Source of the DNA: a virus
DNA: 61,254 nucleotides
IMG/VR virus record: IMGVR_UViG_3300032309_001297
Location: 1 to 61,254 of that record
Reading direction: 5' to 3' (one strand)
Position numbers and translations under genes: made by a program. How positions within the stretch are numbered: position 1 is the first letter of the stretch; every line of letters starts with the position of its first letter. The notes under the pieces were generated by a model. The model made no database searches and was not told the DNA's origin. It worked only from the letters and a program-made list of their open reading frames with translations. Shown here piece after piece: positions 31,101-39,868 of this stretch.

Positions 31101-33404
31101 ACCATCGTGCCTAAGCCAGCATTTCAAGAGTGTTATATCCAAATCGTTGATGATGGCAACGATATTCAGGAGGATGAAGTGTTACCAGACGGAGTATATG
31201 TCGAAGGGATGAGTCCACTAGACGCATCTGCGTTGGTCGCTTGTGGAATGGTTGCTGGAGCAATTCCAGTAGAACCTCCTACATCATGGTTTGACAACCC
31301 AAAGCTAACTAAAGCAACCCCACTCACAGTTACAGATGAGGGTCGCGTATTCGGTCACATTGCTGCTTGGCATGTAGACCACATTGGAATGTCTTTTGGA
31401 ACACGACCACCTCGTAGTCGTAGTAAATTTGCTTATTTCCACACAGGAACACTTCGCACTGCTGAAGGTTCAGATATGCCTGTTGGACAACTAACTTTGG
31501 CTGGCGGTCACGCTGGTCTAGAAGCTTCTGCAGAGGAAGCAGTTCGTCACTATGACGACACTGCATCAGCTTTCGCAGATGTGCACGCAGGAGAGGATGC
31601 TTACGGAATTTGGGTTTCTGGCGCTTTACGCCCAGGCACAACCCCCGAGCAAATCCGCGCTGCCCGTGCCTCAGCACCATCGGGAGACTGGCGTCCAATC
31701 AAGGGTCACCTTGAGCTTGTCGCAGTATGTCAAGTAAATGTTCCAGGCTTCCCGATTGCTCGTGCTCGTGTTGCATCAGGTCAGGTAATGGCCCTTGTTG
31801 CAGCTGGTGCCAATGTTTTGGCTCAGCTAAAGCACGACCCTCTAGCAGAACTTAATAAGAAGATTGATGCCCTTGAAGCTAAGCAAAATCAACCACTTGT
31901 TGCTGCTGCTGAAGAAGCAAAGGCTCGTGTAGCAAGCATTCAAATGTCAATGCTTGAAGAGAAAAAAGCAGAACTTGCCGCTCGTGTTAAGAAGGCAAAA
32001 GATGAAGAATCTGACTACATGATTCAGATGATTGATGACAACACTCAAGAACTTGCTGTTGTCCCACGCCGTGTTCGTGAGCGTCTAGCTCGTGAAAAGA
32101 AGGCTATGCCAGATGGCTCATTTCCAATTAGAAATGTAGAAGACCTAAAGAACGCAATTCATGCATATGGTCGCGCTAAGCCAGGAGCAAAAGCTGCTGT
32201 TCGTAAGCACATCACACGTCGTGCTCGTGGTCTTGACCGTCCAGAGCTGATCCCAGAAACATGGAAAGTTGCATCAGCAGAATTTGGTATTGACGATATG
32301 GCGCAAGACCTACGCGAGCGCATTGCGGAAGCAATGACAGCTGCAGGTGGGTTGGACCGTAACCGGGGAAACGCTGAAAGGCTTCGTCGCTACTGGACAA
32401 GAGGTGAAGGAGCCGCAAAGATCCGTTGGGGTGCCCCAGGGGACTGGAAGCGTTGCGTCAAGCATTTAGCTAAATATATGGGTCCTCGTGCGAAGGGCTA
32501 TTGCCAGCTTCGCCATAAGGATGCATTAGGTTTTTACACATCAACTCATGCTAAAAAAGACCGAAAGAACCTTTCAGAGATAGAAACACTAAATCTGGAA
32601 CTTTTCGGAGCACTTTTTTCAAACATTAATTCTTTTGAAACTATGGTCAGTCCAGAGGATATGGCTAAGGACATCGACAGTATTTTGATGGAACAAGATG
32701 ATGATTTTGATGGTAGCTGGGAACCAAAGGAAGAGATTGTCATTCTTTTGATGGAACCAGAAAACCATATGGAAGATTCAGAAGAGGAACCAGCTGAATT
32801 TGCTATTGACCCAGAAATTAAAGACCTCACACCAGAGGAAATTGATGCTCTAAAAGTAGAGAAAATGAACCGTGCAAAAAAGCCTACCGAGACAGGAAAA
32901 TATACTCCTGACACTCAGCCTAGAGATGCACAGGGCAAATTCCGCTTAGTTCTAGCTCGTCTTAAGTCTGACTTAGGCACTGCTGGTCTTTCTCGTGTAG
33001 TTGAAAAGGTTGAAGAGGCTGAAAACCTTGACAACGCTGGAGATTACAAGAAATCAGCTAAGGCTGCAGACGATTTGATGGGAATTATTGACCGATTGGA
33101 CACAAAAGCATTGAATCCTGAAGCTTTAGAGAACATTAGAAACAGTTCCGCCGAGCTTGGAAAGGTTATTGCAAACCTTCCTTTTGCCTTTGGAGAGGCT
33201 GCCACCAAGATTAGATTCTCAGATGTTCCTCCAGCACTTCAAAAGCTCATGGAAGATATGATTAAAAAGGTTGAAGATAAAATTGGTCAGGAAGATGCCG
33301 ATATAGCAACTGAAGAATTGAAGAGTTTTATGTCTGGTGCTGATTATTACAACCAGTCAGAGATTTCCTCACAAATGGCGAAGCTTTTAAGGCTTCTTAC
33401 CTAA
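28137..33404 (+). CDS. Capsid maturation protease within a 1755-aa multidomain protein
   Basis: GTG 28137 is just after the upstream TAG. About residues 101-178 hold a widespread phage domain (GLNTARTLARGGQIGIRKVRHIAKYF ... NGRIAWALWGGDAAERWASAI). Residues about 734-801 and 1402-1465 are two copies of a NRGNAEKLRRYW ... KYMGPRAKGYCALRHKE domain. About residues 824-1004 hold the HK97-type (S78-like) prohead protease, with LPLLWQIKTGQGHDG (candidate His) and NGFIRGVSADM (candidate Ser). About residues 1018-1225 hold the GRVFGHIAAWHVDHIGM ... RPPRS extension often found after actinophage proteases. YTPE/YTPD ... RDxxGKF segments occur twice. It probably matures the scaffold-capsid protein downstream and perhaps the giant protein upstream. 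Confidence 0.8.
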   Translation: MEYAGRKGNLVLFIKEGFGAVVDEAANSVVQVGNEKALIASIDWNSYGKKPKDTAVELANAAMTDLDIRVFASNDRMYTIPDAVVAEAKRGLEWRKEENRGGTPVGLNTARTLARGGQIGIRKVRHIAKYFPRHEVDKKGKGYKPGQDNYPSNGRIAWALWGGDAAERWASAIVDRENKKKANTSITAGLGMHDYAPMDRVDYNSFMPSEMEPEFFIRIRLDGSGIDRLYKVEDDGTCKFWDDGAWDDLGNIENDFHTYDKSLDDPYDKVQKIHTPVDRESAIKISAMLDSTPMEYINVQKIDFDETDMFEQAIPELDWKFIDQLSSDEVEETDDWDMDGLLAAGEAPSTPAASGDGNYTPEERSENAQTQVRDKLGKFAKNGSTVVIGGDYKYKGQITAMDPAKQEVSVLLEDGRTVNVPANTTQEISTFQPVSQSNFPANNLDFSGILGEPRVAIDEPLAQLPGRLPPLSAPDTNLLVSDWGAWVAGQRLSPEYSGDPIPPMVYKEEPDMNTVLGEYYKGSFNPDGTTKPGFNPATTPNAYNEPLLRDWLDKKYANKAGDVGYHNRGWYVPPASDYVKFDDKLDRKKVYTKENKAAWDRRFDVSNSNEKTLIAAAAEEAITPENSDVPPMFLAIVAPDDPQAVMELVSVVPANKKSNTPTTFKRKPGKWERDDRILNDLNSPTPPPVIVLDNTNLAEVTKQIDGGVVVASLRFPAALALSNNPVIAALVAAGGLDRNRGNAEKLRRYWTTGKGGLKIRWNTPGDWTRCHKYLAKYMGPRAKGYCALRHKEMTGMWPGDKRNPGMKKKSLVSSIEAVKTEETIVGEFTLHARAEAARSRMIGREGVVASEHGSKFIIPLVIPENMESGDGRIFESGSINTRDLPLPLLWQIKTGQGHDGSVVVGQITHMERTDQGIGNAYGVFDLGEYGKEAERLVRNGFIRGVSADMDKFEADEEEAKEPTGDDSEDTRKIESGRIVIKSARVMAVTIVPKPAFQECYIQIVDDGNDIQEDEVLPDGVYVEGMSPLDASALVACGMVAGAIPVEPPTSWFDNPKLTKATPLTVTDEGRVFGHIAAWHVDHIGMSFGTRPPRSRSKFAYFHTGTLRTAEGSDMPVGQLTLAGGHAGLEASAEEAVRHYDDTASAFADVHAGEDAYGIWVSGALRPGTTPEQIRAARASAPSGDWRPIKGHLELVAVCQVNVPGFPIARARVASGQVMALVAAGANVLAQLKHDPLAELNKKIDALEAKQNQPLVAAAEEAKARVASIQMSMLEEKKAELAARVKKAKDEESDYMIQMIDDNTQELAVVPRRVRERLAREKKAMPDGSFPIRNVEDLKNAIHAYGRAKPGAKAAVRKHITRRARGLDRPELIPETWKVASAEFGIDDMAQDLRERIAEAMTAAGGLDRNRGNAERLRRYWTRGEGAAKIRWGAPGDWKRCVKHLAKYMGPRAKGYCQLRHKDALGFYTSTHAKKDRKNLSEIETLNLELFGALFSNINSFETMVSPEDMAKDIDSILMEQDDDFDGSWEPKEEIVILLMEPENHMEDSEEEPAEFAIDPEIKDLTPEEIDALKVEKMNRAKKPTETGKYTPDTQPRDAQGKFRLVLARLKSDLGTAGLSRVVEKVEEAENLDNAGDYKKSAKAADDLMGIIDRLDTKALNPEALENIRNSSAELGKVIANLPFAFGEAATKIRFSDVPPALQKLMEDMIKKVEDKIGQEDADIATEELKSFMSGADYYNQSEISSQMAKLLRLLT

Positions 33405-33570
33405 GAACCAGAAGTTGTCTAAAAATCGTACAATCACCTATTTAAATCCGATGTACTATTTAAATCAGGTGGAGTGCCTCCACGCGTTAAGCGTCTCGGA
33501 GTCCCTCGCCTCGACTGATCATAACTCACTAGAGCAACTTTGCTCTAACTAACTGCCCTAAGGAGGGACA
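33405..33570. other. 166-bp leader before the capsid gene
   Basis: No ORF. It contains two CTATTTAAATC copies (about 33438 and 33457), GTGGAGTGCCTCCAC and TAGAGCAACTTTGCTCTA inverted repeats, and a strong AAGGAGGGA ribosome-binding site before GTG 33571. A dedicated capsid promoter or an mRNA processing/stability element is plausible; boxes are not convincing. Confidence 0.5.
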
Positions 33571-35703
33571 GTGGACCGAATCAAAGAGATGATGGATCAG
33601 CTTGCTGAACTCGACGACAAACAAGTCGCTGAGCTCCAGAAGTCGATTATCAGCGAATTCGAAACGGTTGAGGGGGAGGACCCAACTCCACAATCAGTTG
33701 ACGCGATGACGTCGCTTGCCGACATGCTTGACTCCGTTCGTACAGAACTGAAGCAACGTGAGGCCGCAGTCACAGAGCTCGCCCAGCGGGCCGCTGAAGC
33801 TGCGACCCGTGTATACGGGCAAGATGGCGAAACCAAGGAAGATGGTTCTGATTCTTCCGAATCACCAAAAGAGATGCCTGCTGAAGAAGCAAAGCCAATG
33901 CCTGAAGCCGAAGCAGCAATGCCTGCTGAGGATAAGAAGGAAGAAGCTCCTGCTGAAGAAGCAAAAGCAGCTCCAATGGAAGAGGAAATTCCAGTAGCGG
34001 ATGCCCCAATGGCTGAAGCCCCAACACCTGCTGAAGAAGCTCCTAAAGTCGAAATGACTGAAGAAGAGAAAAAAGCAGAGGAAGAGAAGAAGAAGAACAT
34101 GACCGAAGCGTCAACAGAGGTGGAAAAGACCGCCGAGCTCTCAACTGAAATCACAGCCGAGACAGTAACCGAGGCACCAGTTGCCGAAGTTCCAGTTACC
34201 GCATCAGCAGAAGACGAAGCAGCACCAGCTGCCGAAGCAGAAGCAGACGCACCCGCAGAAGCAGCAGAAGTAGCAGAAGATGCAGCAGAAGATTCAGCAG
34301 TAGCTGAAGACGATGCAGCAGCTGACGTTGCAGATGGTGCAGAAGCATCAATCAATGAAACACCAACAACAAGTGAGCCAATGGCTCAGGAAACAATGGA
34401 GGCACCCGTGACCGCCGCTGCAAACAGCAACGACCTCACACCAGAGGTCCCAGCGGACCGCCGTCCTGTTGCTCAGGTATCAGCCGCTCCCGTGGCAATC
34501 ACGGCAGGTGCAGATATTCCTGGGTATACAGCTGGCAGCCCACTGGATGACATGAGCGCCGTAGCAGAAGCTATGGCAAAACGCATTCATACGCTTCGCC
34601 GTGTGAATGGTGGAGATGGAGAACAACACATCGTTGCATCCGTATCCACATCATTCCCAGATTCACGCATCCTTACACAGGACGCAGAATCAAACTGGGC
34701 AAAAGTCCAAGCCGTATCTGGCCCAGAAGCACTTGTTGCTGCTGGTGGACATCAAGCACCATTTGAAGTCAAGTACGACATCTTTGGTCTAGGAACAACA
34801 GCTCGTCCAGTTCGTGACGCGCTTCCTCGTTTCCAGGCTGATCGTGGCGGAATTCGCTTCATCACACCCCCTGTTCTTTCAGACTATGACAACGCTGTTG
34901 GCGTATGGACTGCTGCTAATGATGCAGCTACAACTCCATCACCAGCTGCTAAGGCAAGCTTGACAGTGACAGCTGCATCAGAAGTAACAGTAGCAACAGA
35001 CGCTGTAACACTTCAAATGCAGTTCGGTAACCTTGCAACTCGTGCATACCCTGAATTGATCGCTCGTCACAACGAGCTTGGTCTTATTCAGCACGCACGC
35101 GAAGCAGAGCAGAACCTTCTATCGAAGATTGCAGCTGGTTCAACAGCTGTTACAACCACTTCGCTAATCGGTTTCGGACGTGACTTCCTAGTACAGGTTG
35201 GTCGCGCTTCAACTGCTTACCGTTCACGTCACCGTCTTGAGGCAGACGCTCCACTTCGCGTAATTATCCCAGCATGGGTTAAGGACGCAATGGCAGCTGA
35301 CCTTGCTCTCAACATGCCTGGCGACAACCTGCTTAACGCATACTCAGAAATCGACGGCTACCTAGCTGCTCGTGGAGTAGTTGTAAGTTATGCACTAGAC
35401 CAGAACGTATTCGGCGCTCAGGGTGCAACAGCACTTGTTGAGTTCACCGATTCATTCACTTGGTACCTCTTCGCTGAAGGAACATTCTTGTTCCTTGACG
35501 GTGGAAGCCTTGACCTTGGAATCATCCGTGATTCATCTCTAGTCGGAACTAACGACTACAAGATGTTCATTGAAACATTCGAAGGTGTTGCAAAGGTTGG
35601 TGTCGAAGGTCTTGCAATCACTTCAACCATCTCAGTGAACGGTGTAGCAGCAGCTCTCCGTGACACAACAGGTGGCGCAACAGCTGCAGCAGTCGAATAC
35701 TAA
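33571..35703 (+). CDS. Major capsid protein with fused N-terminal scaffold-like domain, 710 aa
   Basis: GTG 33571 with AAGGAGGGA. Residues 1-80 are a coiled-coil helix (MDRIKEMMDQLAELDDKQVAELQK ...). Residues about 85-270 are extremely Ala/Glu/Pro-rich. From about residue 290 comes an HK97-fold-like body: VRDALPRFQADRGGIRFITPPVLSDYDNAVG ... GFGRDFLVQVGRASTAYRSRHRLEADAPLRVIIPAWVKDAM ... LFAEGTFLFLDGGSLDLGIIRDSSLVGTNDYKMFIETFEGVAKVG. A scaffold fused to a capsid, cleaved by the protease encoded just upstream, explains the length compared with the usual 300-400 aa. Confidence 0.8.
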   Translation: MDRIKEMMDQLAELDDKQVAELQKSIISEFETVEGEDPTPQSVDAMTSLADMLDSVRTELKQREAAVTELAQRAAEAATRVYGQDGETKEDGSDSSESPKEMPAEEAKPMPEAEAAMPAEDKKEEAPAEEAKAAPMEEEIPVADAPMAEAPTPAEEAPKVEMTEEEKKAEEEKKKNMTEASTEVEKTAELSTEITAETVTEAPVAEVPVTASAEDEAAPAAEAEADAPAEAAEVAEDAAEDSAVAEDDAAADVADGAEASINETPTTSEPMAQETMEAPVTAAANSNDLTPEVPADRRPVAQVSAAPVAITAGADIPGYTAGSPLDDMSAVAEAMAKRIHTLRRVNGGDGEQHIVASVSTSFPDSRILTQDAESNWAKVQAVSGPEALVAAGGHQAPFEVKYDIFGLGTTARPVRDALPRFQADRGGIRFITPPVLSDYDNAVGVWTAANDAATTPSPAAKASLTVTAASEVTVATDAVTLQMQFGNLATRAYPELIARHNELGLIQHAREAEQNLLSKIAAGSTAVTTTSLIGFGRDFLVQVGRASTAYRSRHRLEADAPLRVIIPAWVKDAMAADLALNMPGDNLLNAYSEIDGYLAARGVVVSYALDQNVFGAQGATALVEFTDSFTWYLFAEGTFLFLDGGSLDLGIIRDSSLVGTNDYKMFIETFEGVAKVGVEGLAITSTISVNGVAAALRDTTGGATAAAVEY

Positions 35704-35766
35704 GCCGACTAAACCGTAGTTAATTACTGAAGCAACGCTCAAGGTTCTAGGAAAGGAAGAGATAAG

Positions 35767-36654
35767 ATGGCATTCAAAGGAGTTTTTCCAGCGAGTGAGC
35801 TGATCCCTGCCCCCTGTGGAATCTTGAGCGTTGCTGATGTAACTAAGCACACAGCAAGAGAAACTGATGAGCGTTGGATTAGGAAGTTTTCAAAAGAATA
35901 TCAAAGTCTTCCTTCTTACGTTCGTTTGCTTACAGTAAACGATGAAACAGTAACTAACGGAACTCTTACAGATAATCAAACAAGACAAACTTATATTGAT
36001 TATGTTCCTTTTAATATTGAAGTTGAAGATCTTAGTTCTACTTTTGGTCTTTTAGGTCAGGATCGAATTGCAGGCGTTAAAGCTGCATTAGAGGCTGTTA
36101 CATCTAAAGGTTTAGAAAGAGAATTTTGGGAAGGTAAAGCTGCATTAGCTGAGACAGCTGCCAATGGCAATATGTATCTCAGCAAAGCAGGCGCTGCAAC
36201 TATCCCAGTTGATGCAGCAAAGAAGCCAGAAAATGCTTTGATGCTTTTAGAGCAAGCAATTTCTCTCTCACCAACAGGCCAAAACGGTGTCATTCATATG
36301 ACCCGCGATGTGGCTTCTATTTTAGGATCACGCCTTGTCTACAAAAAAGGCGATACAGAGAATTCTGGACGAGCAATGACTCGTCTAGGCACAGACGTCA
36401 TTATTGGCTCTGGTTATACAGGTAACGGTCCAATTGGACATGCGAACGCAACAGCGTCAGCAACCAACAAATGGATCTATGCAACTGGCCCAGTTGAAGT
36501 ACATCTCGGTAAAATCGAGGTTGTAAACGATAACTTGGCTCAAGGAGCAGATGTTACAATTAACAACATGCGTATCAAGGCATTCCGCCCAGCGGCTGTC
36601 TACGCAGACCCAAGCATGCTTTACGGCATGCGAGTGACATTACCTAGCGACTAA
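35767..36654 (+). CDS. Capsid-associated / minor head protein, 295 aa
   Basis: ATG 35767 with AGGAAAGGAAGAG. The N-terminus SELIPAPCGILSVADVTKH and the C-terminal part (IYATGPVEVHLGKIEVV ... NNMRIKAFRPAAVYADP) are typical of a protein family that follows the major capsid gene in many actinophages. That family looks distantly capsid-like. It may be a vertex or decoration protein or a second capsid subunit; this is inferred from position and sequence flavour only. Confidence 0.55.
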   Translation: MAFKGVFPASELIPAPCGILSVADVTKHTARETDERWIRKFSKEYQSLPSYVRLLTVNDETVTNGTLTDNQTRQTYIDYVPFNIEVEDLSSTFGLLGQDRIAGVKAALEAVTSKGLEREFWEGKAALAETAANGNMYLSKAGAATIPVDAAKKPENALMLLEQAISLSPTGQNGVIHMTRDVASILGSRLVYKKGDTENSGRAMTRLGTDVIIGSGYTGNGPIGHANATASATNKWIYATGPVEVHLGKIEVVNDNLAQGADVTINNMRIKAFRPAAVYADPSMLYGMRVTLPSD

Positions 36655-36684
36655 TCCCAAACAAAGAAAAAGGAGAAAACTGGA

Positions 36685-37731
36685 ATGGCTACACAGGACT
36701 ATGCGGCTAGCGTCCAAGGTGTGGCGATCCGAGTCACTAGACTGGACGCCTCAGGAACCTTGCTAAATGGAGCAGGGGATAGTTACACTACCTCGGCGTT
36801 CCTCCGTACATCATTTACACCCGAATATGAAGAGGGTGACGAAATCACAGAGAAGTCAGCTGACGGCACTGTATGCGTATCATACAAAGCCCCTGACACT
36901 CTAAAGCGCATTACTATGGAGATTGCAATTTGCGACCCAGACCCAGAGCTAACAGCTCTTATGTCTGGTGGTTTGCTTCTCCGCAAGAACTTTGGAAGCT
37001 ACGCTTCCCCAGATAACAAGTCAATTGGTTGGGCCGCACCAGCCGTTGGCGACGACCCAGCAGGTAACGGCGTTGCTGTTGAAGTATGGTCATTCGCAGT
37101 TAAGGACGGAAAGCGTGCTTCATCACTTCCTTACTTCTACTGGGTATTCCCATACGTCAAGCTTCGTCAGTCAGGTGACCGTGTAATTGAAAACGGTCTT
37201 CTTGCTAACACCTTTGAAGGCTACGGTCTAGGAAACGTTGAGTTCAATGCTGGTCTCGATGGTCGCTGGGAGTTCCCAGTTGCTGCAGAGCGTCCATATG
37301 CATACTCACGCTCTTCATGGGCACCACAAGGTCTTAAGGGCTTCTACCGCTGGTTTGATGACTCACAGAAGACCGTGAGCAACAAGTCACTTACTTCTAA
37401 CGTTGCAACACTTACAACAGGTGCAGCACACGGATATGAAGTTGGTCAGAGCGTGACTGTAACTGGTGTGGATTCTACTTTCAACGGTACTTTCACAATC
37501 ACAGCTGTTCCAACAACTACAACCTTCCGCTATGCAAAGACTGCAACAGATGTTGCATCTGCAGCAGTTAGCCCAGTAGGAGCAGTTGTTCGTAACAAGG
37601 GTTACCTAGCTGTATCTGATTTCACCTCACAAGGGTCAACATCTACATACAACGTTCCAGGTAGCGATACCTATAACCCAGATAATGCAATTGACTTCAT
37701 CATTGCATCAACTGAGGACCCAACAGCGTAA
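36685..37731 (+). CDS. Major tail tube protein with one C-terminal beta repeat, 348 aa
   Basis: ATG 36685 with AAAAAGGAGAAA. The N-terminal about 215 residues look like a tail-tube fold (YEEGDEITEKSADGTVCVSYKAPDTLKRITMEIAICDPDPELTALMSGG ... PYFYWVFPYVKL). Residues about 240-290 are a single copy of a beta repeat (ATLTTGAAHGYEVGQSVTVTG ... FRYAKT) that recurs in the two baseplate-region proteins downstream. The last part is Gly/Ser/Thr-rich. Position between head and connector genes and the strong terminator afterwards fit an abundant tail protein. Confidence 0.7.
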   Translation: MATQDYAASVQGVAIRVTRLDASGTLLNGAGDSYTTSAFLRTSFTPEYEEGDEITEKSADGTVCVSYKAPDTLKRITMEIAICDPDPELTALMSGGLLLRKNFGSYASPDNKSIGWAAPAVGDDPAGNGVAVEVWSFAVKDGKRASSLPYFYWVFPYVKLRQSGDRVIENGLLANTFEGYGLGNVEFNAGLDGRWEFPVAAERPYAYSRSSWAPQGLKGFYRWFDDSQKTVSNKSLTSNVATLTTGAAHGYEVGQSVTVTGVDSTFNGTFTITAVPTTTTFRYAKTATDVASAAVSPVGAVVRNKGYLAVSDFTSQGSTSTYNVPGSDTYNPDNAIDFIIASTEDPTA

Positions 37732-37746
37732 TCAAGTAGTTAAAGT

Positions 37747-37804
37747 GGGGCGGGCAGTTGCCGAAAGTGTGTATTAACACTCGGTTGTCTGCCCGCCCCT
37801 TTTA
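37747..37804 (+). terminator. Strong Rho-independent terminator
   Basis: GGGGCGGGCAG (37747-37757) pairs with CTGCCCGCCCC (37789-37799) followed by TTTTAC. An inner hairpin (AAGTGT...ACACT) sits in the loop. It separates highly expressed capsid/tail-tube genes from the lower-copy connector and tail genes. Confidence 0.95.
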
Positions 37805-37825
37805 CTTTATGTAAGGAAGGACGGA

Positions 37826-38959
37826 ATGAGTAATCTTTGGACCGATGTCGAAGAGCTTGGCACATATGCTGATTCCGACTATGCCTACGAGGCAGTAAAA
37901 ACAGCTTCCTACATGCTTTGGGCTCTATCAGGGCGCAAATTTAGTGGAGTTACAACAGTTACAGAGCGTTATGTGTCCGCTTATGACCCATACCTTCGCA
38001 CAGGGGCTTCACGCCTAACCCATACACCCGTACTAATCGATGGAAAGGTAGAAAACATCGTTAGTAGCGGCTCGGATTCAAGCCATGATTTTATGGGAGA
38101 TGGAACTTCATCATACTCCCGTGTACGCCTGCGTGGTCGCAAAGTAGTTGAGATTCACTCTCTTCGTGACCAAAGCGGAAACATTATTGACCCTCAGACT
38201 TATTACTTGTCTGACCACTCAACCATCTTTGGGACACCAAATGCAAAGTGGTCTTCATCAAACGTAGAAGTTACTTATACATACGGTTCCCCACCACCAA
38301 CAGCAGGTCGTGCTGCTGCTCGTATCCTTGCACTTGAACTTGTAAAACTCTATGAAGGAGATGACACTTGTGCTCTTCCTCAGAGAGTTACATCTGTTGC
38401 TCGTCAAGGAGTTAGCTACACCGTATTAGATAATCAGTCATTCATTGACGAACTTCGTACTGGTATCTACGCAATTGACCTTTTCTTGAAAACAGCCAAC
38501 CCAGATAGGGCTCGTGCTCGTTCTAGAGTTTTCTCACCAGATACACCTCGTGCTCGCAGAATCATTGGAGCAAGTCCATCATTTGAGCTAAGCGCTTATG
38601 ACCTTTACTTCAATACAGAGGGTGGATCAAATATCTATTATCTCAGTGAGTTTGGTGGAGATTTTCTAGAAGATGATGCAGCATGGACTGTCTATGCAGT
38701 CATATCTAACTTTACAAATACAATCTCAAAAACTCTTACAAATGCAGCAGATTTAGACACTGTAGAGGGTACTATTAGACTTAGCGCTAGCTACGCAGAC
38801 ATTCTTTCTGTTCTAGGTCCTCGTGACCCAGGAACTTTAGATTTGTATGCATCTCGACCAAGCTTAGGTAACCCTGCTGTGAACGAAGTAATCAACCTTT
38901 TGAATAGCAACGTTATCTATCAGCTAGGGAATACTCAAAAGCCAATCGCAATAGTCTAA
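37826..38959 (+). CDS. Head-to-tail connector (adaptor) protein, 377 aa
   Basis: ATG 37826 with AAGGAAGGA. The N-terminal 230 residues (DSDYAYEAVKTASYMLWALSGRKFSGV ... VTYTYGSPPPTAGRAAARILALELVKLYE) are typical of gp6-like head-tail adaptors. The C-terminal about 130 residues are an extra beta-rich domain (SAYDLYFNTEGGSNIYYLSEFGG ...), making it longer than the usual adaptor. Confidence 0.7.
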   Translation: MSNLWTDVEELGTYADSDYAYEAVKTASYMLWALSGRKFSGVTTVTERYVSAYDPYLRTGASRLTHTPVLIDGKVENIVSSGSDSSHDFMGDGTSSYSRVRLRGRKVVEIHSLRDQSGNIIDPQTYYLSDHSTIFGTPNAKWSSSNVEVTYTYGSPPPTAGRAAARILALELVKLYEGDDTCALPQRVTSVARQGVSYTVLDNQSFIDELRTGIYAIDLFLKTANPDRARARSRVFSPDTPRARRIIGASPSFELSAYDLYFNTEGGSNIYYLSEFGGDFLEDDAAWTVYAVISNFTNTISKTLTNAADLDTVEGTIRLSASYADILSVLGPRDPGTLDLYASRPSLGNPAVNEVINLLNSNVIYQLGNTQKPIAIV

Positions 38960-38978
38960 GACGAATGAAGGAAATGAC

Positions 38979-39485
38979 ATGCCAATAGTGAATGTATCTG
39001 CAGTAGATGATGGAGCTAAAAACTTAGCTCTGTTTCTTCAAGAAGTCCTTAACCGAGTTATCACCTGTTACGGATCATTTGATATGCCATTACCTGCTCG
39101 TCGTTACTGGACTTTTGGTACACCAGCAGTTGACTGCGAACAGCTTGTTGTTTCTATGATTCAAATGTATGTAGGAAGTCCAGGAGACGAAGCAACTGAC
39201 CCTCGCAGATGTAATGACCCTCGTAGCGCTACTTTGAATATTTCTGTTTCTCGCGCAGTTCCTGTATCTCAACAAAACGGTAATCCACCGCCTGCAGATG
39301 ACATTCAAGCTGCTGCTGTGGTATCGGCATATGATGCTTGGGTATTAATGGAAAGCATTCAACAGCTAGATGCATGGGGAGATATGGGTGGCTACGGTCT
39401 TGGGGTTATTGCAACCGTAGATGCGGCTGAGCCAGAAGGCGGATTCTCAACTACTCGTATGACTATCACGATGGCGATTCCATAA
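38979..39485 (+). CDS. Head-tail joining / tail terminator-type protein, 168 aa
   Basis: ATG 38979 with GAAGGAAATG. It contains ALFLQEVLNRVITCYGSFDMPLPARRYWTFG and ends YGLGVIATVDAAEPEGGFSTTRMTITMAIP, the typical end of tail-terminator or connector proteins that finish with a beta strand. Its place between adaptor and HK97 gp10-like genes supports a head-tail joining role. The stop overlaps the next ATG. Confidence 0.6.
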   Translation: MPIVNVSAVDDGAKNLALFLQEVLNRVITCYGSFDMPLPARRYWTFGTPAVDCEQLVVSMIQMYVGSPGDEATDPRRCNDPRSATLNISVSRAVPVSQQNGNPPPADDIQAAAVVSAYDAWVLMESIQQLDAWGDMGGYGLGVIATVDAAEPEGGFSTTRMTITMAIP

Positions 39486-39868
39486 TGCCAACTGTAGTCT
39501 TTCGTGAACCAGCATTTAGTAAGTATAAAAACTCTCCTAGTGGGGATGTTGGTAGGTATTTAGCTAAAAAAGGTTTACTAATTACTGCTGCCGCTAAACG
39601 CCAAGTAGGAGTAAATACTGGAGCACTTCGTGCATCAATTCATATGAGGCATTTTGGCGACACACGAGGACAATATGTTCGGATTGGCTCGTCTTTGCCT
39701 TATGCAAGGCTCCATCACGAGGGAACTAGACCTCATTTAATTAGACCTAACACAAAACAAGTTCTGAAATTTGTCACTAGAGGGCAATTGGTCATTACAC
39801 ACTTGGTGAGACACCCTGGTACAAGGCCAAATCGCTACCTAACAGACAATCTCAGGTTGGTAAAATAA
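39485..39868 (+). CDS. HK97 gp10-like head-tail joining protein, 127 aa
   Basis: ATG 39485 overlaps the upstream TAA. The core ITAAAKRQVGVNTGALRASIHM ... YVRIGSSLPYARLHHEGTRPHLI ... HPGTRPNRYLTDNL is diagnostic for the HK97 gp10-like family: V-x-T-G-x-L-x-x-S and Y-A-x-x-x-H-x-G, then H-P-G-x-x-x-x-x-Y. These proteins help complete the neck/tail. Length is normal. Confidence 0.85.
   Translation: MPTVVFREPAFSKYKNSPSGDVGRYLAKKGLLITAAAKRQVGVNTGALRASIHMRHFGDTRGQYVRIGSSLPYARLHHEGTRPHLIRPNTKQVLKFVTRGQLVITHLVRHPGTRPNRYLTDNLRLVK

Noticed and set aside
33597-34355. A 252-aa open frame on the minus strand, rich in Ser and Ala
   Set aside because: It is the antisense of the Ala/Glu-rich scaffold part of the capsid gene; its composition simply mirrors GCA/GAA codons and there is no RBS or promoter.
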